From Raineyella sp. LH-20 (GTDB lineage: Bacteria > Actinomycetota > Actinomycetes > Propionibacteriales > Propionibacteriaceae), in assembly GCF_033110965.1 (NCBI RefSeq), contig NZ_CP137003.1, positions 1,922,001 to 1,986,000 on the forward strand: 64,000 nucleotides of DNA, written 5' to 3'. How positions within the stretch are numbered: position 1 is the first letter of the stretch; every line of letters starts with the position of its first letter. A program made the translations under genes and the position numbers. Of this stretch, positions 1-9,498 are shown piece by piece. The notes below the pieces were generated by a model. It was given only the letters and a program-made list of their open reading frames with translations. It was not told the DNA's origin and searched no databases.

Positions 1-2
1 AG

Positions 3-431
3 CAGATCAAGGACGCCAACGGCACGCCGGTCGCCGTCCGGCTCAAGGAGGGTGAGTACGTCGACCTGCCCGACGGGCGCGGCCGGCTCACCTTCATCGG
101 CTGGCAGCGCTGGGCCAAGCTGCAGGTGTCCGCGAGTCCCGGCCTGCCGCTCACCGTCGGCTCGGTCGCCGCGGCGATCATCGGCCTGATGCTGTCCCTG
201 TTCGTCCGGCCGCGCCGGATCTGGGCCCGCGCCACCGTCGGGGAGGACGGCCGCACCCGGGTCGAGGTCGGCGGTCTGGATCGTGCCGACGCGCGGACCG
301 GGCTGGACGGCGAAGTGGCGACCGTACTGGCGGCGATGGATGATCCGGGGGAAGATGGACCGCAGCCCCCGGCCGACGAGGGATCACCGAGGACAGATGT
401 GGTGCCGACGACATCCGGAAGGACGGAATAG
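3..431 (+). CDS. resB: cytochrome c biogenesis protein ResB, C-terminal part (cut by window edge)
   Basis: The open frame enters from the left edge and ends at a TAG at 429-431, so only the last 142 residues are present. It shows a stretch with FIGWQRWAKLQVSASPG, then one hydrophobic segment (about GSVAAAIIGLMLSLFV) and a charged cytoplasmic tail, the usual end of ResB/Ccs1 proteins. ResB with CcsB/CcsA forms the system II haem delivery and ligation complex that attaches haem to apocytochromes c on the outer face of the membrane. The stop codon touches the ATG of the next gene, so the two are co-translated. The family call rests on this tail plus the ccsB neighbour. Confidence 0.8.
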   Translation, partial: QIKDANGTPVAVRLKEGEYVDLPDGRGRLTFIGWQRWAKLQVSASPGLPLTVGSVAAAIIGLMLSLFVRPRRIWARATVGEDGRTRVEVGGLDRADARTGLDGEVATVLAAMDDPGEDGPQPPADEGSPRTDVVPTTSGRTE

Positions 432-1487
432 ATGGACTTCGCTGCCTATTCGAACCTGGCCATGATGACTGCCTGGTTGCTCTACCTGGTGGCCATGGCG
501 GTCTTCGGCGTGGAGTGGGCGATGGCCCGCCGCCTGCCGGAGGGGTCCGGCGCAGCGGTTCCGGCCGAGGCCGCGACGGCGCCCGCCGAGCAGGCCCCGG
601 TGCTGGTCGGCGCCGGCGCCCCCGCCGCCGATACCCCCGCCGCGTCCGCCGATACCCCCGCCGACACCGAGCCGCCGACCGGGACCGGCCGGCGCGACGT
701 ACGCACCGCGACCGAGGCCGCCCCGGCACCCGCTCCCGAGCGGAGCGACCGCTGGGGGCGCCTGGCGATGGCGCTGACGGCGATCGCGTGGCTGTCGAAC
801 GCGCTGGGGGCGGTGTTGCGGGGCGTCGCCGCCCACCGCTTCCCCTGGGGCAACATGTACGAGTTCACGATCACCACGATCGCGTTCATCGTGCTGGCCT
901 ACCTGGTGCTGGCGCAGCGCTTCCGGATGCGCTGGCTCGGCCTTCCGGTCACGCTGCTCGCCACCATCGGCGTCGGGCTGGCCGTCGAGGTGTTCTACGT
1001 CGCCGTCGCCGACCTGGTGCCGGCGCTGCACTCGGTGTGGTTCGTCGTGCACATCGTCGCCGCCTCCATCGCCGGTGCCCTGTTCAACCTCGGCAGCCTG
1101 TTGTCGGTGCTCTACCTGGTGCGTCGCCGCGCCGACGAGAAGGGCACCACCCGCGGCTGGCTGGCCCAGTTGCCCGGCCAGAAGACCCTCGACCTGTGGG
1201 CCTACCGGACCACCGCCATCGGCTTCCCGCTGTGGACCTTCGCGGTGGCGGCCGGCGCGGTCTGGGCGCAGTACGCGTGGGGCCGGTTCTGGGGCTGGGA
1301 CCCGAAGGAGACCTTCTCCCTGGTCACCTGGGTGATCGTCGCCGCCTACCTGCACGCCCGCCTGACGGCCGGCTGGAAGGGCTCTCGGGCGGCGATCCTG
1401 TCGATCATCGTGCTGGTGTCCTTCTGGTTCAACTTCATCGGGGTGAACCTGATCTTCTCCGGCCTGCACTCGTACGCCGGCATCTGA
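432..1487 (+). CDS. ccsB: cytochrome c biogenesis protein CcsB (CcsA/ResC family)
   Basis: A 351-residue multi-pass membrane protein. The tryptophan-rich haem-handling signature WGRFWGWDPKE lies at about residues 283-293 and is diagnostic of the CcsA/CcmC/CcmF haem handling proteins; conserved histidines occur in the flanking loops. Together with ResB it exports haem and ligates it to apocytochrome c thiols. Between the first membrane segment and the core there is a long Ala/Pro/Thr-rich linker (about residues 35-105), typical of actinobacterial versions. The ATG follows the resB stop directly with no gap. No terminator is obvious before the convergent next gene. Confidence 0.93.
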   Translation: MDFAAYSNLAMMTAWLLYLVAMAVFGVEWAMARRLPEGSGAAVPAEAATAPAEQAPVLVGAGAPAADTPAASADTPADTEPPTGTGRRDVRTATEAAPAPAPERSDRWGRLAMALTAIAWLSNALGAVLRGVAAHRFPWGNMYEFTITTIAFIVLAYLVLAQRFRMRWLGLPVTLLATIGVGLAVEVFYVAVADLVPALHSVWFVVHIVAASIAGALFNLGSLLSVLYLVRRRADEKGTTRGWLAQLPGQKTLDLWAYRTTAIGFPLWTFAVAAGAVWAQYAWGRFWGWDPKETFSLVTWVIVAAYLHARLTAGWKGSRAAILSIIVLVSFWFNFIGVNLIFSGLHSYAGI

Positions 1488-1529
1488 GCGGCGTACGCGC
1501 CGGCCGGGTTGCGGGCCGGGACGCGGCCG

Positions 1530-2186
1530 TCAGGCGGTGGTGGCCGCCTGCTGGGCGGTCCGGATGCGGTTGACCGCCGAGCCGACCCAGGACGCCTCAC
1601 GCACCTGCGCGGCGAGCCGCTGGATCGACCGGACCCGTGGTGCGAGACCCATCCGGCGAGCCACCGGGGCGATCGCCCCGGTGGCGCTGAGCAGGGCGGT
1701 CGCCGAGGCACACTCGACGTCGTCGGTCGCCTCCCGGTAGGTGGAGGAGGTCCACCAGTGCCCCAGACGTTCCTCGAACGGCGCGCGGACGTCGGGGGTC
1801 CGCGACGGCCACTCGTCGATGGGCAGCACGATCAGCACCCGCCCCTGCCGGTGGGACACCACCCCGCGCTCCTGCAGCCGCTCGTAGAGGGCGCGGCGGA
1901 TCCCCGCCTTGATCCGGTGCAGCGCCGCCACCGGGCGGCGGTCGGCGTCCGCCAGGGCGGCCAGCACCCGGTCGAGGACATCGTCGCCGGTCGGTGAGGC
2001 GTCGACCACCCGGATCCGACCGGGCCGCCGGGGGTGGTCGGGGTCGTCCACGTCGATCCGGCCGGTCCGCCAGAGCTGGCCGAGCACCGAGCCGGCCAGC
2101 GCCAGGTCCGCCATGTTCCATGGGACGACGAGACGGCCGGTGCGCTGGTCGGTCAACAGCAGAAGGATGTCCTCGGCCCAGAGCAT
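1530..2186 (-). CDS. GPP34 (GOLPH3/VPS74-like) family protein
   Basis: A 218-residue soluble protein beginning MLWAEDILLLLTDQRTGR, which matches the beginning of the GPP34 domain (LaeDllLLLldd.tG) found in many actinobacteria and in eukaryotic GOLPH3, a phosphoinositide-binding Golgi adaptor. Further conserved features are an LAGSVLGQL helix early on and a central RIKAGIRRALYERLQERGVV stretch typical of the domain. In bacteria its role is unknown; a membrane-surface or lipid-binding function is only inferred. It is convergent with ccsB and divergent from the mycothione reductase gene. Confidence 0.8.
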   Translation of the reverse strand: MLWAEDILLLLTDQRTGRLVVPWNMADLALAGSVLGQLWRTGRIDVDDPDHPRRPGRIRVVDASPTGDDVLDRVLAALADADRRPVAALHRIKAGIRRALYERLQERGVVSHRQGRVLIVLPIDEWPSRTPDVRAPFEERLGHWWTSSTYREATDDVECASATALLSATGAIAPVARRMGLAPRVRSIQRLAAQVREASWVGSAVNRIRTAQQAATTA

Positions 2187-2264
2187 GTGCCCACTCTAGG
2201 CGCGGCCCGGTCACCCGCCGTCGCCGGGAAGGGCCCTCGGGCGGCACTCACTAGAGTGGACCCC

Positions 2265-3668
2265 ATGCGTCACTTCGACCTGTGCGTGATCGGCACCGGC
2301 TCCGGCAACACCATCGTCGACGAACGGTTCGCCGACCGCAGGGTCGCCATCATCGACGCCGGTGTCGGCCCGGACCGGCTGTTCGGCGGCACCTGCATCA
2401 ACCTCGGCTGCATCCCGACCAAGATGTACGTCCACCCGGCCGACCTGGCCGCCCAGGTCGACCACGCCCGGGCCCTCGGCGTCGACCTGCACCTCGACGG
2501 GGTGCGCTGGCGCAGCATCCGGGACCGGATCTTCGGCCGCCTCGACCCGATCGCGGCCGGCGGGCGGCAGTGGCGCGCGTCCGGGATGCCGAACGTCGAA
2601 CTGATCGAGGGCAGGGCCCACTTCACCGGTCCGCGTACGCTCCGGGTGGTCGCCGCGGATGGCGGGGTCCAGGACATCACCGCCGACCAGATCGTGATCG
2701 CCGCCGGATCCCGGGTCCGGATGCCCGACGTGCCCGGCACCGACCGGGTGATGCTGCACACCAGCGAGACGGTGATGCGGATCGACGACCTGCCGCGGGA
2801 GATGGTGATCCTCGGCGGCGGCTTCGTCGGGATGGAGTTCGCCCACGTCTTCGCGTCCTTCGGGGTCGACGTCACCATCCTCAACCGGTCCGGGGTGCTG
2901 CTGCACCGCGAGGACGAGGACGTCGCCCGGCGGGCGACCCAGTTCGTCTCCGAACGCTGCCACGTCAAGCTGCACCAGCACCTGGACTCCTTCGCGCCGC
3001 TGCCGGACGGCCGGATCCGGGTCGCTGCGACCGGTCCGAGCGGCCCCCGGGCGTACGACACGGACCTGGTGCTCGTCGCGATCGGCCGGATCCCGAACGG
3101 GGACACCCTGGGACTCGAGGCGGCCGGCCTGACCCTCACCGAGGACTGCCGGGTCCCGGTCGACGAGTACCAGCGGACCCCGGTCGACGGCATCTGGGCG
3201 CTGGGTGACGTCTCCTCGCGGCACCTTCTCAAGCATGTCGCCAACGCCGAGGCGAGGACGGTGCAGCACAATCTGCTGCACCCCGAGGCACCGGTCGCGA
3301 CCGACCACCGGTTCGTGCCGCATGCCGTCTTCGGCTCACCGCAGATCGCGGCGGTCGGCCTCACCGAGCAGGATGCGCGGCTGCGCGGCGTCCGCTACAT
3401 CACCGCCACCCAGGACTACCGTGACGTGGCGTACGGGTGGGCGCTGGAGGACGAGGGCCACTTCTGCAAGCTGTTGGCGGATCCGGCCACCGGCCGGCTG
3501 CTCGGCGCGCACATCGTCGGCCCGGAGGCGTCGGTCCTGATCCAGCCGCTGCTGCAGGCGATGAGCTTCGACCTCGACGCCCGTACGCTCGCCCGCGGCC
3601 AGTACTGGATCCACCCGGCGCTCGCCGAGGTGGTCGAGAACGCTCTGCTCGCCCTTCCCTGGGAGTGA
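2265..3668 (+). CDS. mtr: mycothione reductase
   Basis: A 467-residue flavoprotein disulfide reductase. The redox-active pair is Cys44 and Cys49 in GGTCINLGCIPTK; an NAD(P)H-binding glycine motif (ILGGGFVGMEFA) is mid-protein and the dimer-interface end carries HPALAEVVENALL, with the catalytic His-Glu dyad. It reduces mycothiol disulfide with NADPH, keeping the actinobacterial thiol mycothiol reduced. The frame is open further upstream, but the ATG at 2265 starts at the FAD-binding strand MRHFDLCVIGTGSG, the normal family start; the upstream extension overlaps the divergent GPP34 gene. The presence of mshD at 11.8-12.7 kb supports the mycothiol assignment over other reductases of this family. 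Confidence 0.92.
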   Translation: MRHFDLCVIGTGSGNTIVDERFADRRVAIIDAGVGPDRLFGGTCINLGCIPTKMYVHPADLAAQVDHARALGVDLHLDGVRWRSIRDRIFGRLDPIAAGGRQWRASGMPNVELIEGRAHFTGPRTLRVVAADGGVQDITADQIVIAAGSRVRMPDVPGTDRVMLHTSETVMRIDDLPREMVILGGGFVGMEFAHVFASFGVDVTILNRSGVLLHREDEDVARRATQFVSERCHVKLHQHLDSFAPLPDGRIRVAATGPSGPRAYDTDLVLVAIGRIPNGDTLGLEAAGLTLTEDCRVPVDEYQRTPVDGIWALGDVSSRHLLKHVANAEARTVQHNLLHPEAPVATDHRFVPHAVFGSPQIAAVGLTEQDARLRGVRYITATQDYRDVAYGWALEDEGHFCKLLADPATGRLLGAHIVGPEASVLIQPLLQAMSFDLDARTLARGQYWIHPALAEVVENALLALPWE

Positions 3669-3673
3669 TCACC

Positions 3674-4999
3674 ATGGCCGCTGCCACTGTCTCCACCGGG
3701 TCGTCCAGCACCGGGCCGTCCAGCACCGGGCCGTCCAGCACCGGGCCGTCCCGGCCCCGCGGCCACGTACGTCGCGCGCTGCTTCCGGTCGGACTGGCCC
3801 TGGCCGTCGGACTGACCGCCTGCTCCGGCCGTCCCGCCGGCCCCGGCGCGACGACCGGTGCCGCCCCGAGCCCCGACGCCACCGCCTCCGCGACCGCCTC
3901 GCCGTCGCCGTCCGACGGGGTGCTCGGCGTGCCGAGCGTGGTCCCCGCGGACAGCTGCCGGCGCGCCGTCGACGCGATGACCCCCGCGGAGCAGGCCGGC
4001 CAGCTGGTGATGGTCGGCTACGACCTGAAGGGCGACACCCCGGGCGCCGGCGGGAAGCTGATCGCCTCCCAGCACCTCGGCTCGGTGTTGCTGATGAACA
4101 CCAGCTCCGGTGGGGTGTCCGCGGTTCGTACGGTCACCGACGCGCTGCGCACCGCGGCCGGTTCCGACGGGTCAGGGCTCCTCATCACCGTCGACCAGGA
4201 GGGTGGCCAGGTGAAGCGGCTGTCCGGCCCGGGCTTCGCGTCGATGCCGTCCGCCGCCGACCAGGGCGGGATGACGACCCCGGCACTGACCGACTCGGCC
4301 CGCCGGTGGGGCAGGGACCTGCACGGGGCCGGCGTCGACATCGACCTCGCCCCGGTGGCCGATGTCGTCCCGCCGGACCTGCAGGCGGTCAATCAGCCGA
4401 TCGCCCGGTACGGCCGCGGGTTCGGGGCGGACCCCGCGGCGGTGGGGCCCCACGTGGCCGCCTTCGTCAGCGGACTGCGGTCCGGCGGCACCGGCACCGC
4501 TGTCAAACATTTCCCCGGGCTGGGTCAGGTCGTCGGCAACACGGACTTCACCACCGACGTCACCGACACCCGGACCACCCGCCACGACCCGCTGCTGCAG
4601 CCGTTCGCCGCCGGCATCGACGCCGGCACCGACATGGTGATGGTGTCCACCGCCCGCTACACCCGGATCGACGCTGACCATCCTGCCGTGTGGTCCTCGG
4701 TGGTGATCGAGGACATGCTCCGTGGCGACCTCGGCTGGCACGGCGTGGTGGTCTCCGACGACCTCGGTGTGGCGAAGCAGGTCGCGTCCGTGCCGGCGGG
4801 GGAGCGGGCCGTGCGCTTCATCGGCGCCGGTGGCGACATCGCGGTCACCGTCGATCCGGCGCTCGCCGACGACATGGCGCAGGCGATCGCCGACCGGGCC
4901 GGCTCCGACCCGGCGTTCGCCGCGAAGGTGCGGGCGAGCACGCTGCGGGTCCTCGACCTCAAGGCCGAACGGCAGCGGGCTCACTGCCGACCAGCCTGA
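3674..4999 (+). CDS. glycoside hydrolase family 3 lipoprotein (beta-N-acetylhexosaminidase, NagZ-like)
   Basis: A 441-residue secreted lipoprotein: a hydrophobic signal ends in the lipobox VGLTAC with Cys50, followed by an Ala/Pro/Ser linker. The GH3 catalytic domain shows ITVDQEGGQVKRL, the NagZ signature KHFPGLG near residue 277, and a DLGV loop. It probably removes GlcNAc from muropeptides or other glycans at the outer face of the membrane. The region before the signal has three near-identical 15-bp units encoding SSTGP repeats (about 3707-3754). ATG 3674 follows the mtr stop by five bases; an in-frame GTG at 3665 overlapping that stop is an alternative. Confidence 0.88.
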   Translation: MAAATVSTGSSSTGPSSTGPSSTGPSRPRGHVRRALLPVGLALAVGLTACSGRPAGPGATTGAAPSPDATASATASPSPSDGVLGVPSVVPADSCRRAVDAMTPAEQAGQLVMVGYDLKGDTPGAGGKLIASQHLGSVLLMNTSSGGVSAVRTVTDALRTAAGSDGSGLLITVDQEGGQVKRLSGPGFASMPSAADQGGMTTPALTDSARRWGRDLHGAGVDIDLAPVADVVPPDLQAVNQPIARYGRGFGADPAAVGPHVAAFVSGLRSGGTGTAVKHFPGLGQVVGNTDFTTDVTDTRTTRHDPLLQPFAAGIDAGTDMVMVSTARYTRIDADHPAVWSSVVIEDMLRGDLGWHGVVVSDDLGVAKQVASVPAGERAVRFIGAGGDIAVTVDPALADDMAQAIADRAGSDPAFAAKVRASTLRVLDLKAERQRAHCRPA

Positions 5000-5035
5000 C
5001 AGCGCCGACCGGCGTGACGCTGCCGTCGGGACCGA

Positions 5036-6025
5036 TCAGCCGGAGACGGTGAGCCCGGCGAGCGCCTGCCGGGCCGGTGCCACCAGCTCGGGGGTGGTGT
5101 CGGGGATGGAGGCGTAGTAGATGCCCGAGCCGGCCGGCCCGGTGCTGACGATCGCCACGATCATCAGCTCCCCCTTGGTCTTCAGGCCCGCGATGTCGAA
5201 GGAGAGCTGCGACTCCACCACCCAGGCGTCGTGGCCGTCGATCGTGGTCGCCTCGTTGCGGACGTCGTGGCGGGTGACCTGTGCGTCGCCGTAGAAGCGG
5301 CCGACGACGCAGTCGACGACGATCCGTGATCCGTCCTGCGGGGTGAAGAACCCGTCGCCCGCGAACAGGTCGCCGACCATCACGGTGGCGACCCAGTCAT
5401 TGCCCGGCCCGTCGTAGTCCGGTTCCACCAGCACCATCTGCTGGTGGGTGTCGCGGGCGAACGGCACCTCGTACTCCGGGACCACCGGCCCGAACGGGTC
5501 GGCAAGCTGCGGGAAGGACAATTTGCCGCCGTGCACCCGGCCGTCCGTCGGCTCGGCCTCCGGACTGGGACTGTCGAACGAACTGGGCGGACAGACCTGG
5601 GTGGTGGGCTCACCGCCCGGGCCTGCCCCGGGGGCGAGGACACGGCTGAGGCGTACGGCCCCGACGACCACCAGCACCAGCACCAGCACGGTCACGATGG
5701 CGGCGGCGGCCAGCCACCAGCCGATCGCGCCGCGGCGCGGGGTCGGCGAGCCGGGGACCGGAGGCGTGCCCGGCGAGGCGGCGGAGCCGTACCCACCCTG
5801 CGGGCCGGACGGGCGGTAGGCGCTCGGCGCGCCCTGCTGACCGGCGGCGTACGGTGCACTGCCGTACGGTGCACTACCGTATGGGGCACTGCCGGGCGGG
5901 GGACTGCCGGGCGGGGGAGCGAACGGGGCCCGGGACACCGCCGGGGTCCACTGGGTGCCGTCCCAGTACCGGAACAGTCCTGGAGTGCCGGAGGGATCCG
6001 GGTACCAACCCGCCTGAGTGCTCAC
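5036..6025 (-). CDS. DUF2510 domain membrane-anchored protein
   Basis: A 329-residue protein with three parts: an N-terminal DUF2510 motif (AGWYPDPSGTPGLFRYWDG.. W), a Pro/Gly/Ser/Tyr-rich linker with 15-bp repeats encoding GSAPY, one transmembrane helix at about residues 108-128 (WLAAAAIVTVLVLVLVVVGAV), and an extracellular C-terminal domain of about 190 residues. DUF2510 is common in actinobacterial membrane proteins and probably serves as a small binding module. The outer domain is not recognised. It is convergent with the GH3 gene, with 36 bp between the two. Confidence 0.75.
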   Translation of the reverse strand: MSTQAGWYPDPSGTPGLFRYWDGTQWTPAVSRAPFAPPPGSPPPGSAPYGSAPYGSAPYAAGQQGAPSAYRPSGPQGGYGSAASPGTPPVPGSPTPRRGAIGWWLAAAAIVTVLVLVLVVVGAVRLSRVLAPGAGPGGEPTTQVCPPSSFDSPSPEAEPTDGRVHGGKLSFPQLADPFGPVVPEYEVPFARDTHQQMVLVEPDYDGPGNDWVATVMVGDLFAGDGFFTPQDGSRIVVDCVVGRFYGDAQVTRHDVRNEATTIDGHDAWVVESQLSFDIAGLKTKGELMIVAIVSTGPAGSGIYYASIPDTTPELVAPARQALAGLTVSG

Positions 6026-6232
6026 CCGTCGAGTCTAGGGGCGCCGCTGCCGGGATCCGTGTTCTGCGTGTCCGGCGATGATCCCGGTCGAGCTCCGCGT
6101 GGGCCCAGCTCGGACAACGGGGCCGCTCGGACACGAGGCCCAACTCAGACGTCGGGGCGCCGCTCGGACACGAGGCGCTGCTCGGGGGCGCTGCTCGGAC
6201 ACGGGCCCAGCTCAGACACAAAGCCACGGCTC

Positions 6233-6289
6233 TACGTTTCGCCCGGACGAATGTGCGTGTCATTCAGCAACTCTGCATGGGCGAAGTGC
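6233..6289. repeat. dispersed structured repeat, copy 1
   Basis: It aligns without gaps to 12889-12945 with roughly three quarters of positions identical. Inverted arms TTCGCCC (6238-6244) and GGGCGAA (6279-6285) could form a stem around a 34-nt loop containing the shared word GTCATTC. Both copies lie in gene-free DNA. Confidence 0.55.
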
Positions 6290-6301
6290 GGGAGCGTACG
6301 G

Positions 6302-6386
6302 GGCGTGTGCCGCGTACGCGGCGTGTGCCACGTACGCGGCGTGTGCCACGTACGGGACGTGTGCGGTGTACGGGACGTGTGCCGGA
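6302..6386. repeat. 18-bp tandem repeat array (about 4.7 units)
   Basis: The unit GGCGTGTGCCACGTACGC starts at 6302, 6320, 6338, 6356 and 6374, with a few substitutions in each copy; the last is partial. It is non-coding and lies just beyond the pst operon terminator. Confidence 0.85.
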
Positions 6387-6389
6387 ACG

Positions 6390-6429
6390 GCGACGCGCCG
6401 CCGGCCCGGTGGGGTCGGCGGCGCGTCGC
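6390..6429 (-). terminator. probable terminator of the pst operon
   Basis: A perfect 13-bp inverted repeat (GCGACGCGCCGCC at 6390-6402 and its complement at 6417-6429) with a 14-nt loop lies 21 bp beyond the pstB stop. There is no T-run, as is common in high-G+C actinobacteria. Confidence 0.7.
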
Positions 6430-6449
6430 GCGGGCGGGAACCGTGGGGC

Positions 6450-7229
6450 TCAGCCGAAGCGACCGGAGACGTAGTCCTCGGTCTGCTTGTTCGACGGGTT
6501 CGAGAAGATCCGCTCGGTGTCGTCGTACTCGATCAGGTGGCCCGGCTTGCCGGTGCCGGCGATGTTGAAGAAGCCGGTCTTGTCGGAGACACGGGCCGCC
6601 TGCTGCATGTTGTGCGTCACGATGACGACGGTGTACTGCTCCTTGAGCTCCTCGATCAGGTCCTCGATCGCGAGGGTGGAGATCGGGTCCAGAGCGGAGC
6701 ACGGCTCGTCCATCAGGATCACCTCGGGCTCGACCGCGATGGTGCGGGCGATGCAGAGGCGCTGCTGCTGGCCACCGGACAGGCCGGAGCCGGGCTTGTC
6801 GAGCCGGTCCTTGACCTCGTTCCACAGGTTCGCACCGGTGAGCGAGCGCTCCACGATCTCGTCGGCGCGGGTGGTGCTCAGCCGCCGGCCGTTGATCTTG
6901 TAGCCGGCGAGCACGTTGTCACGGATCGACATCGTCGGGAACGGGTTGGGCCGCTGGAACACCATGCCGACCATGCCGCGGACGTTCACCGGATCGACAC
7001 CGGGGCCGTAGATGTCGTCCTTGTCGAGCAGGATCTCACCCTTGACGTGCGCGCCCGGGATGACTTCGTGCATCCGGTTGATGGTGCGCAGGAAGGTGGT
7101 CTTGCCACAGCCCGACGGGCCGATGAAGGCGGTCACCGTACGCGGTTCGATCTCGATGTTCACGTTCTCGACGGCGAGGAAATCACCGTAGTAGACGTTG
7201 ACGTCCTTGGCCTGGATTCGCTTGGACAT
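6450..7229 (-). CDS. pstB: phosphate ABC transporter ATP-binding protein PstB
   Basis: A 259-residue ABC ATPase with Walker A GPSGCGKT (residues 37-44), the ABC signature [13 protein letters not shown], and Walker [13 protein letters not shown]; the CSALDP form and the RTINRMHE segment after Walker A are characteristic of PstB. It energises high-affinity phosphate import through PstC and PstA. It is the last gene of pstS-pstC-pstA-pstB, 25 bp after pstA, and is followed by a strong hairpin. Confidence 0.97.
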   Translation of the reverse strand: MSKRIQAKDVNVYYGDFLAVENVNIEIEPRTVTAFIGPSGCGKTTFLRTINRMHEVIPGAHVKGEILLDKDDIYGPGVDPVNVRGMVGMVFQRPNPFPTMSIRDNVLAGYKINGRRLSTTRADEIVERSLTGANLWNEVKDRLDKPGSGLSGGQQQRLCIARTIAVEPEVILMDEPCSALDPISTLAIEDLIEELKEQYTVVIVTHNMQQAARVSDKTGFFNIAGTGKPGHLIEYDDTERIFSNPSNKQTEDYVSGRFG

Positions 7230-7254
7230 TGCTTTCCTTCTGTGTCGTCGGAGC

Positions 7255-8421
7255 TCAGCGGCCCGAGGTCTTCGGAGCGAACCGGCTGGCGACCAACCGG
7301 GCGATGAGGTTGAGCAGCATGACCACGATGATCAGCGCCAGTGCTGCACCCCAGGCACGGTCCGTCGACGGCGCCGGCGCCGCGGGAGCCGTCGGATTCA
7401 TCAACTGGCGGTAGATGTAGACCGGCAGGGTCATCATCCACCCCTTGAAAAGGTTCCAGTTGACGGCGGTCGCGACGCCCGCGGTGACCAGGATCGGGGC
7501 GGTCTCACCGACCACCCGGGCGATCGCCAGAGTGACGCCGGACGCGATGCCGGAGATCGCCGTCGGGATGACGACCTTGAAGATCGTCCGCCACTTGCGG
7601 ATGCCGAGGGCGTACGACGCCTCGCGCAGCTCGTTCGGCACCACCTTCAGCATCTCCTCGGTGGATCGGACGACGACCGGGATCATCAGCACCGACAACG
7701 CGATGGCGGCGCTGATGCCCATGATGTGCTTGCCGCCGGAGACACCGTTGTTGGCCCAGTTGAAGAGGGTCAACATGATGCCGGCGGCGAACAGACCGGC
7801 GACGATCGACGGGATGCCCGTCATCACGTCCACCAGGAAGGTGATGGTCCGGGTGAACCAACCGCCACGGCTGTACTCGACCAGCCAGATGGAGGTGAGC
7901 AGGCCGATCGGCACCGAGATGACGGTCGCCGCGAGGGTGATCAACAGGGAGCCGACCAGGGCATGCCCGATGCCGCCCATCAGCGGGCCGTGGCCGAGGG
8001 CGGCGTTGCGGTCCTGGACGCCGGAGACGCCGGCCATGTCGGAGGTCAGGAAGCCGGGCTTGACCAGGGTCGGCCCGCCGACCGAGATGACGGTCCAGAG
8101 GATCGAGACCAGCGGGATCAGGGCCAGGAAGAACGCCAGCCACACGAGGGTGCCCCAGAAGGTGTCCTGGCCGTGCCGGGGGCCCTCCGTGACGTACGCC
8201 CAGATGGTGAAGCCGATCAGGAAGAGCACGGCGGCGATGATGGCGAAGCCCGCCCAGGACCAGCCGATGAGGAGCATCGCGACGGCCGAGACGACGATCG
8301 AGGCGCCGAGCGCCGCGGGCCGTGCCCAGCGGGGCAGCTGACCGGCGGTGAGCGCATTGGTGGGGCCGGCGGCGCGCTGCGGACGGGGCGTCAGGTTGGG
8401 GGACTGGGTGACGGTCGACAT
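7255..8421 (-). CDS. pstA: phosphate ABC transporter permease PstA
   Basis: A 388-residue inner-membrane permease of the MetI-like fold. The EAA-type cytoplasmic loop ([20 protein letters not shown]) that contacts PstB is near residue 270. The N-terminal third has two additional hydrophobic segments before the permease core, as in actinobacterial PstA. The frame is open far upstream, but the ATG at 8419-8421 overlaps the pstC stop as TGATG, which fits coupled translation and gives the expected length. Confidence 0.95.
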   Translation of the reverse strand: MSTVTQSPNLTPRPQRAAGPTNALTAGQLPRWARPAALGASIVVSAVAMLLIGWSWAGFAIIAAVLFLIGFTIWAYVTEGPRHGQDTFWGTLVWLAFFLALIPLVSILWTVISVGGPTLVKPGFLTSDMAGVSGVQDRNAALGHGPLMGGIGHALVGSLLITLAATVISVPIGLLTSIWLVEYSRGGWFTRTITFLVDVMTGIPSIVAGLFAAGIMLTLFNWANNGVSGGKHIMGISAAIALSVLMIPVVVRSTEEMLKVVPNELREASYALGIRKWRTIFKVVIPTAISGIASGVTLAIARVVGETAPILVTAGVATAVNWNLFKGWMMTLPVYIYRQLMNPTAPAAPAPSTDRAWGAALALIIVVMLLNLIARLVASRFAPKTSGR

Positions 8422-9377
8422 CAGTTCGCTCCCGAGAACTCGGAGTAACGGCTCACGATCCACCGGGCGATCATGTTCACCAGGAAGGTGATGACGAACA
8501 GGACCAGGCCGGCGGCGATCAGCTCGCTCTGACGGATCCCGAAGGCCTCGGGGAAGTTCAGCGCGATCTCGGCCGGGATGGTGTTGTTGCCGACGCCGAT
8601 GAGGTTCGGCGTGAGCTCGCCGCGGGAGAGCACCAGGGTGACGGCCATCGTCTCGCCGAGGGCGCGGCCCAGGCCGAGCATGATGGCGGAGACGATGCCG
8701 TTGCGGGCGAACGGGAAGACCGCGGTGCGGATCATGTCCCACTTGGTCGCCCCCAGCGCGAGAGCGGCCTCCTGGTGGAGGGCCGGCGTCTGGATGAAGA
8801 TCTCCCGGCACTGCGAGGTGATGATCGGCAGGATCATCACCGCCAGCACGAGGGAGGCCGTCAGCAGCGTACGTCCGGTGGTCGACGGCTCCCCGAAGAC
8901 CGGGATGAAGCCCAGGTGGCCGTTCAGCCACTTGTACCCGGGGACGAGGGCGGGACCGAAGACGGTGAAGCCCCAGGCGCCGAAGACGACCGACGGGATG
9001 GCGGCCAGCAGGTCGATGACGTAGCCGACGCCCTTCGAGATCCGGGCCGGTGCGTAGTGCGAGATGAAGAGGGCCACGCCGACGGCCACCGGGGTGGAGA
9101 CGATCAGCGCGATCAGCGAGGCGACCAGCGTGCCGATCACCAGCGGGGCGACGTAGGTCCAGAACGAGGTCCCGGTGGACGTCGCGGACGGCGCCGCCGT
9201 CATGGCGGGAACCGATTGGATGACCAGGTAGAGGGTCACCAGCGCGAGGACGACGAAGATGAGGATGCCGGCGCCCAGCGCCAGACCGTTGAAGATCCTG
9301 TCGCTCGCACGTCCTGCGGCGCCGCTCCGGGCGAGATTGCCGGGGGCGTCGGGCGGAGTCACAGTGGTCTCGGACAA
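8421..9377 (-). CDS. pstC: phosphate ABC transporter permease PstC (TTG start)
   Basis: A 318-residue permease with six hydrophobic segments and the ABC-contact loop (HQEAALALGATKWDMIRTAV). I place the start at a TTG (9375-9377) because a strong ribosome binding site AAAGGAGGAAACC stands directly in front of it; the upstream open frame reads into the pstS-pstC spacer and has no permease features. The first residues then read MSETTVTPPDAPG. The stop overlaps the pstA start. Confidence 0.93.
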   Translation of the reverse strand: MSETTVTPPDAPGNLARSGAAGRASDRIFNGLALGAGILIFVVLALVTLYLVIQSVPAMTAAPSATSTGTSFWTYVAPLVIGTLVASLIALIVSTPVAVGVALFISHYAPARISKGVGYVIDLLAAIPSVVFGAWGFTVFGPALVPGYKWLNGHLGFIPVFGEPSTTGRTLLTASLVLAVMILPIITSQCREIFIQTPALHQEAALALGATKWDMIRTAVFPFARNGIVSAIMLGLGRALGETMAVTLVLSRGELTPNLIGVGNNTIPAEIALNFPEAFGIRQSELIAAGLVLFVITFLVNMIARWIVSRYSEFSGAN

Positions 9378-9426
9378 GGTTTCCTCCTTTGCAGGGTGGG
9401 AGTGACGAGCGTGACAGATGGCGAAC

Positions 9427-9458
9427 AGCCGTCGGACGTCAGGTGGCGTCCGACGGCT
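9427..9458 (-). promoter_or_regulatory. intercistronic hairpin between pstS and pstC
   Basis: A perfect 12-bp inverted repeat (AGCCGTCGGACG, complement at 9447-9458) with an 8-nt loop lies in the 121-bp gap between pstS and pstC. No T-run follows. Such hairpins behind binding-protein genes often stabilise the upstream message or attenuate downstream reading, giving more PstS than permease; that role is inferred here. Confidence 0.7.
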
Positions 9459-9498
9459 GCCCTTGGGGTCTAACCGATCATGGCAGAGCCTGAGGAGC

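Larger units (their letters stand above)
6026..6449. other. gene-free stretch with repeats between the DUF2510 gene and pstB
   Basis: No credible coding sequence is seen. It holds three different things: a degenerate array of GCTCGGACAC-like words (about 6105-6225), one copy of a structured 57-bp repeat (6233-6289), and an 18-bp tandem array (6302-6386), followed by the pst terminator hairpin (6390-6429). Confidence 0.7.
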
